Below are positions 58,620 to 64,000 of a stretch of 64,000 nucleotides of DNA, piece after piece. Position 1 is the stretch's first letter, and each line of letters begins with the position of its first letter. Made by a program: the position numbers and the translations under genes. Under the pieces are notes generated by a model that saw only the letters and a list, made by a program, of their open reading frames with translations, was not told where the DNA came from and ran no database searches. Source of the DNA: Ashinkailepas kermadecensis (lineage: Eukaryota > Arthropoda > Thecostraca > Neolepadidae); contig JAOTOM010004954.1 of the NCBI GenBank assembly GCA_034440615.1, forward strand, positions 337,501 to 401,500, written 5' to 3'.

Positions 58620-61600
58620 CTGAAACTGGAGCCGCACCGTCAGCACGGCAGCAATGGAGCCAACAGCCCGCAATGCTGGTCGCTCTTGGCATGGACAGGG
58701 ACGGCGCACAGCAGCTGGGTTGCACTGTCAACAACCCTAGCGAATTCACTACGGTCAGCCGTCAAAGCCGAAACTTAGACACCTTCTTTGCAGTCTGGAG
58801 TACCATACTGGAAGGGTTTTGGTCCATACAATATGTTAATTACTTTAATCACTTATAGCTGGCTAAGGTTCCATATTAAGTACAAAGAGTACAAAGTTTG
58901 ATTAAACAGCTTTAAGAAATAAGGTGATAGATATGTTGTGGATCGAACTTCTAGATGAGGATCAATTGCACACCCTTATATAAATACCTTCGAGGGATCT
59001 TAAAGAACTAACCTTCGTATGATCAAAATAACAAAGTACATGTACTAAAGTACATACAGCAAAGTACTAGTATTAAGTACTATCATAAAGTACTACTAGT
59101 AAAGTACTAAAATGCATATAGTAAAGTACTTTGAGGTGTGTTCTTTGCAGTGTTGGTAGTTCCCAGGTGGCACTTTCTCCATTGATCACCATAAACGCAA
59201 TGCTTTTTTTGTTTGTTTAATATGGGTGGTGTTCACGGAAATTGAAGTGGTTCTCAACACCATCTGTTAAAACCCATGCGAAAGCACGAAGAATATTGGC
59301 CCTCAAAAATTGCGCCATGAGAAGTAGCACAAATGGACCTTGTTATATCATGTATAGACAAAAAAAAAGACAAGACAAATGTACCCTATGTTAGCAGCGG
59401 CATAGACGAATGTCAAAGGCAAGAAGAGGTACAGTACGAAGCAGGAGGCAGGAGGCGAACTTCTCGGTGACGTCATGCTTAACCACTAACTGCCCTGTCA
59501 TGCCATACGTGATTGTTAGAACTAACATTTCGCGACATTGCCAAATCCAGATCTTCCCCAAGTGGCGCGAGGCATAAAGTCACTAATGAAATTGTAGTCG
59601 GATTCCTCAAATGAAGAAATAAACTCCATGAACTCAACATTTGTTGTTGTATGCATAACATCTAGATCTGGCAGACATTAAGAGGATATGAAGCAACCCT
59701 CAGGTAAATCCTACACTGGATAAGTGCAACATACCGCCCATACTACCCAATGGATGATTGCTAGACCAGATCACCGCACAAGGTCGTGAAGCATACGATT
59801 TCGCCAAGGGTGCAGAGGTGATGAACAGTCATCGTTTGATGGGAGATGAAGTTTCTAGCTCCCAATTAGTCGTCCATATCCTGCACATTTCAAGAATTTA
59901 CAACCGTTTTAGCCACTGTTCTATCTCCAGCATTCTCTCTTGACGCCTAGCCGTGTGCAATTTTTCCCAGCTTCCTCCACAGTGGCATTCGGCAAAAGAA
60001 CACCTAGCCCGTTGCAGGTGACGAGATCTCGCGACTGACGACCGATGGTTTTCTTCGGGCTACTGGTATATCTTCCAAGTCAGTTTTCATGACTTTTTTG
60101 TCGCAAAATCGAGAACTTCCACGCTTACCAATGTGCGTAATCTGGGCAACAACAATAAACACAAGCAACCTGCTTACCAACCCATGCAAGAACAATAGGA
60201 ACTACACACTTGAAACATTCAACCAGAAATTCTTCAGTATCTTGCGATGCTTACGATGTTCGATTTATTGCATTTAAATCCATAGTTCAAGGTTCAGACG
60301 AGGTCGAAGTGTCGACTGCATTTTTGAAACATCGAAATAGTGTACGGAAACTCTATTTCCCAGTACTCAGGGGTAAAAATAGACGCTAATACTCACCATT
60401 ACCAGTTTCAGGATCAAGTTAACCCAGGATGCCTCAAAAGTAAAAAGAACATGAACTGTGATCAGGTTATCTCAATTACCTCGAATGACCTTCAACTTAA
60501 TGACCTATGCAAACCGGATAGCTGAGTTGTCCATCAACGTACCACACTCAACATCAGCCATTTGGGATTAATAAGTGAGGTTAATTTTCGACAGCTATTT
60601 CGGCGAAAAAGGCACACGTTTCCTCTTATGACGCCAGGCCAGCGACCTAATATGCCATCTTCAAACTTTCACATCATAGGGACGGCAATATAATGTTCCA
60701 TGAGCTATACCAAGCGGCGGCGCATTAACCACGCCAATTTCCCGTGGTAGTGCAAGCACATTGCCCGTTGCATCAGCCATCAGCCATCAGCCATCAGCCA
60801 TCAGCCATCAGCCATCAGCCATCAGCCATCAGCCCCCCCCCGACTGCACTGACAGGAGTTTATACGTGCGAGGCTTCAACACACTAACTGCGACAATTGC
60901 ATCCGAAATCGAAACATAAAATTGTGTGGGCAGTCTGTTGAAGCCCATTCGTGGAAAAATCGGGGGAATTACTCGGGGGACAAGCACATAATGCCACCCC
61001 ATACACTGTGAACGGTAGCTCTCTGTGTTGACAGTGCGGTCTGACGGTCGCGTCTGGACACAGCCAGCCATACAAGAGGAAACAGCTCCAGCTTTGAGGG
61101 CCACGCTCGGATAATGCTCACACTTTTCGAACATTTATTTGAGCACACACTTTCGCACTGCATTACGGACGGCATGCTTTCGTTTTCGGCATACAATCTA
61201 ATTTCACAGCTAGTCCTGGAGACTATGAGATGCCGCAGCACCTTGCAATTGGTGGTGTCGTCCACGCACTGCGGGGCACGTTCCCTCATTATCCACATAA
61301 TGTTCATGTTAATCATCGCCCAATGTCAAGTGTATGAATTCTTTAGATGGAAGAGACCACGCATAACAGGGCCAGTGCCAGCTAATATAGCCTCATGATA
61401 ACGGAGTAAGCTTGAGGAAAAAGCTTACCCCGTGATTGTGGACTGTACTAGCAGATTAGCAACCTATCAGACTGTACTAGTAGACTAGTATAGTCTACCT
61501 CGCCAAGGAAGTTTCATCACTTTCTGTCGGTTGTCGTCAGCTGCGAGGTCTTGATCAGCACAGGTGATGAAAGCCCAGCATGATGCACGCCGTGATATTT

Positions 61601-62442
61601 TCATTTTTCTTTGAAGTTCGCTTTATCATCATGCTTATGGGGCTAGTCTTATGATTGTTGGTCAAAGCTGCATTTATATATTATAGAATAAAAAGCTGAA
61701 TGGTCAGTTGATTTGTTCAATGGGGTTATAATTGCCATACGCCCATGAGTGGGACTTTGCATATTGTCTGGGGTTCGTCAAAGCTAGCGTTCCCTCCCCC
61801 AAACAAGCTCAGCTTTTAACATGGCAACATATGGAGCGAACCCCGAACCGATTTGGATTCTCAAATTACCTCCATGTATAGGGCCACAAATAATTTTGGC
61901 AAGGTTTTGCCCCTGCTTACGCCTTTTCAGCGAACATGCATATTATTTTACTTTGTGCTTGACTGTGTGTGCTAGACTACATATGCCTCTATGTCGTAAC
62001 TTAGCATGTAGAAAAACAACGCGGATATTCATATTGCTTCATACCTTGAAAATGCTCACGCCACAATCTATCTGATTTATGCTTGAAAGAGCATGTTGGC
62101 ACATTTCGCTTGTTTCTGATTCTAGTTATGCTCGAATGTTGCCCTAGAAAGTGATGTGTGATGTGGATATGGGACATTTCAAATGGCCCCTAAATGAGCC
62201 CAAGTTAAAACAACTATGTAAAGAGCAGCAAATATTCATGCTGAGGGCTGCACAAGTCTTTAGAAGCGAACAAAGTTATTTCCTGGAACATAGGGAAGGA
62301 CATATCCGTGGCGAGGCTGAAATACATCACATGCTGAGTGATCATTGAATGACAGCACGTTTTCCGATTGACAGCCAATCCACTGGCAGTTACAATCGGC
62401 GGCGCAACTGTCCCAGACAGAACTCCACACAGGACTCCTGAC
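58620..62442. other. Kinase intron, mostly unremarkable
   Basis: 59030-59145 is rich in repeated AAAGTAC motifs with ACTAGTA variants. 60771-60834 is a (CAGCCAT)n run followed by a C tract. Otherwise nothing recognisable. Confidence 0.5.
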
Positions 62443-62624
62443 CTTGACATGACCTCGACCTCGTTGCGGAATTGTCTGTGCACGGGTTCTTGGTCTGCCA
62501 TGAGACGTTTGACAGCCAGCCGTTCTGTGGTCTCACACCTGCCCAGGAACACGGTGCCATAGGCGCCGGCACCCAGCAGGCACCCGCCACTCTCCAGCGG
62601 CCGCTCGTCAAACTCAGTAGTCAC
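62443..62624 (-). CDS. IRAK4: IRAK4/Pelle-like kinase, exon a (glycine loop, VAIK lysine)
   Basis: Acceptor GCGCAG precedes GTGACTACTGAG; the exon reads VTTEFDERPLESGG, the glycine loop GAGAYGTVFLG, then LAVKRL with the ATP-anchoring lysine, and NEVEVMS (helix C). It ends in AAG before a GTCAGG donor, phase 2. 182 bp. The intron side of its acceptor is a tandem array (62625-63110) whose units repeat the acceptor itself. Confidence 0.9.
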
Positions 62625-63110
62625 CTGCGCAAGTCAAAGGTCAAACGTCACCCGCCTGGTCCAATCCACGCCACGTGCACAAGTTAAAGGTCAAACGTCA
62701 CCCGCCAGGTACAATCCACACCACCTGCGCAGGTCAAAGGTCAAACGTCGCCCGCCAGGTCGAATCCACGCCACCTGCGCAGGTCAAAGATCAAACCCAC
62801 ACGTTACTCGAGCAGGTCAAATATAAAAAGTCACTTGCGCAATGCGAAAGTTAAACATCCCGCGCCCAGGTCGAACTCATGACGCCTTGGCGTGTCAAAA
62901 GTCTAACTCATTAGTCACCTGTGCAGGCAAAGATCGAACCCAAATATCACATATACAGGTCAAACGTATACACTACCAGTACAAGTCAAACTAACATGTC
63001 ACCAGTACAGGTCAAATTCGTAAGTGACCTGTCCATGTCAAACTCACATACAACCAGTACATGTCACACTAGCATGTCACTGGCACAGGTCAACCTCACC
63101 TGTCACATGC
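62625..63110 (-). repeat. 50-bp array seeded by the acceptor of kinase exon a
   Basis: On the minus strand each unit ends TTTGACCTGCGCAG|GTG; the functional site is TTTGACTTGCGCAG|GTG. Four units of 50 bp nearest the exon are well conserved (with GGCGTGGATTCGACCTGG), then about eight more diverged ones (CCTGTGCAG, CCTGTATATG, CTGTACTGG) to 63110. Confidence 0.9.
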
Positions 63111-63189
63111 ATGGTTGGCAAATTTCATCCAGGTGATTTTAACCTACTTTAACCATAATTAAAACCGGCTGGACAAAACCAGTCCACCT

Positions 63190-63440
63190 TTATCACGAAG
63201 TGGACAATGTAAGAGAGTTAGTTTGTGAGCATCTTGATCCCATAAATTCAGCCCCAACCCCCTCCGTTCATGGCGCGACAAGTCTCAGGCACCTAGACGG
63301 CGTCCGCCTGTCTGGATGCCGACGTAAGCAGCCACCGCTCCAACGAGGCCGGTCAGTGGACCTTGTACCTTCCCCTCCCCTCTTCGGCAGTCATCCCGGC
63401 GCCAGAGATGTGACCTCAATACTGTGCAGCCGGTAACACA
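63190..63440. other. GC-rich block, possible SINE/transposon fragment
   Basis: Sharp composition change, with CCCCTCCGTTCATGGCGCGA and CTGTCTGGATGCCGACGTAA. No frame or terminal repeat recognised. Confidence 0.25.
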
Positions 63441-63599
63441 ACCAGTCCACATAAAGTTATACGTTTGGCTGTCCCATAACCGTAATTGGTATAATCCCGT
63501 AAGTCTTCCGATTGTAAAAGTATCCCGTAATAGTAACTGTAAAATAGGGTACCGTAAATATCACGTAGTACCCTTCACTAAAGGCCAAGCCACTTCCGT

Positions 63600-63840
63600 A
63601 TAAGCTTCTAGATGCTGGATGTGACGTCAATGGGCGGTTCTGGCTGATCGGCCAATCAGTGGCCGGGGGTCTTCAGGCGTGACTAGCGGCCGTGCGGCCT
63701 CCAGTCAGGCTTGAATTCTCAAAGCGGGCGCATCTGTGCTTGTGCGCTCCGTGCGCGCGTGCTTCCCAACTAAATTCGGCTTCTAAATTCATAGGAAAGG
63801 CATCTCACGGCTTACCTTCAGAGGAGAAAGTACTGTACGG
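63600..63840. promoter_or_regulatory. Promoter-like GC-rich region
   Basis: Contains a full CRE palindrome TGACGTCA and a CCAAT box in GGCCAATCAGTGGCC, with CpG-rich sequence to 63760. On the minus strand CTGAAG|GTAAGC near 63820 is a strong donor match ending an open stretch. Could be a promoter or a 5' exon end; not demonstrated. Confidence 0.25.
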
Positions 63841-64000
63841 TGTCTGTCGGTCTCGTGTGATCGTGCGAGTGCTGCAGTGCCAATACAGGGCAGCTAAAAG
63901 TACTGGTGCTTTCGTGACTGAGGTTATCGCGAACGACGAGGTTGCTAGACTTTCGCGTGCCAATATAGGACTTTCCTACAACAAAATTTCAAGTTAGTGA

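Larger units (their letters stand above)
51620..62624 (-). other. IRAK4: Gene: IRAK4/Pelle-like serine/threonine kinase (3' six exons; N terminus not found)
   Basis: Six minus-strand exons (62624-62443, 58619-58511, 56775-56620, 55840-55688, 52526-52464, 51802-51620) join with matching phases into 281 residues plus a TAG stop. Numbering from the first visible residue: glycine loop GAGAYGTVFLG (18-28), AVK lysine K39, tyrosine in the gatekeeper position (CLVYKFM), HRDIKSAN catalytic loop with D134, DFG at 152-154, a Thr-rich activation loop, PPEA, and an IRAK-type C lobe. The leading VTTEFDERP matches the stretch just before the kinase domain in IRAK4. Family knowledge: these kinases bind MyD88/Tube-type adaptors through an N-terminal death domain and relay Toll/IL-1 receptor signals in the cytoplasm. 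No death domain exon was found up to 64,000, so the gene probably starts outside the window. IRAK4 versus insect Pelle cannot be settled by eye. Four of its splice sites border tandem arrays built from that splice site. Confidence 0.9.

Overview
The window looks like metazoan nuclear DNA, most likely from an arthropod. The genes are split by spliceosomal GT-AG introns, and intronic and intergenic DNA is dominated by microsatellites, minisatellites and decayed non-LTR retrotransposons. Two genes can be reconstructed exon by exon, both on the minus strand. (1) A Pelle/IRAK4-type kinase gene, 62,624 down to 51,620: six exons encode a complete kinase domain and C terminus; the N-terminal death-domain exons lie outside the window or were not found. 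(2) A lysyl-oxidase-like gene with two SRCR domains, 47,082 down to 23,318: eleven exons, about 546 residues, signal peptide, SRCR1, SRCR2, catalytic lysyl oxidase domain. Two SRCR domains rather than four, and TTAGG-like tracts near 26.6 and 28.7 kb, fit an arthropod, but the species is not identified. The genes act in different places (cytoplasmic Toll/IL-1 signalling; extracellular matrix crosslinking), and nothing suggests they work together beyond being neighbours on one strand.

Layout: 0-4.4 kb holds two minisatellites (48-bp and about 45-bp units) and a candidate terminal exon of an unrecognised minus-strand gene at 3.4-3.6 kb. 4.4-23 kb is mostly old interspersed repeats, a broken LINE at 11.2-12.1 kb, and several copies of a (GT)n-linked hairpin element carrying the motif TTTGTGGGGACA. 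23.3-47.1 kb is the lysyl oxidase gene. Its introns hold an inverted AT-rich element (26.6-29.2 kb), repeated copies of a G-rich element (27.8-32.8 kb), a nearly intact CR1/Rex1-like LINE (36.3-38.0 kb), a LINE endonuclease fragment (42.3-43.5 kb) and a long (CGGAGA)n tract. 47.2-49.5 kb is a 90-bp minisatellite immediately upstream of that gene. 51.6-62.6 kb is the kinase gene, with a tRNA-derived SINE flanked by a perfect 14-bp target-site duplication. 62.6-64 kb is the intron or upstream side of the kinase gene.

The most striking observation is a recurrent pattern. Many minisatellites in the two genes do not lie at random in introns: they start exactly at a splice junction, and their repeat unit carries a copy of that exon's own donor or acceptor. 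I see this at about ten exon boundaries. Donors: lysyl oxidase exons 2, 3 and 6, and kinase exon b. Acceptors: lysyl oxidase exons 5, 7 and 9/10, and kinase exons a, c and d. In every acceptor case where the unit includes exon sequence and could be read through, the displaced copy leads to an early in-frame stop or frameshift. This suggests recurrent tandem duplication anchored at splice sites. All coordinates and copy counts were derived by eye.
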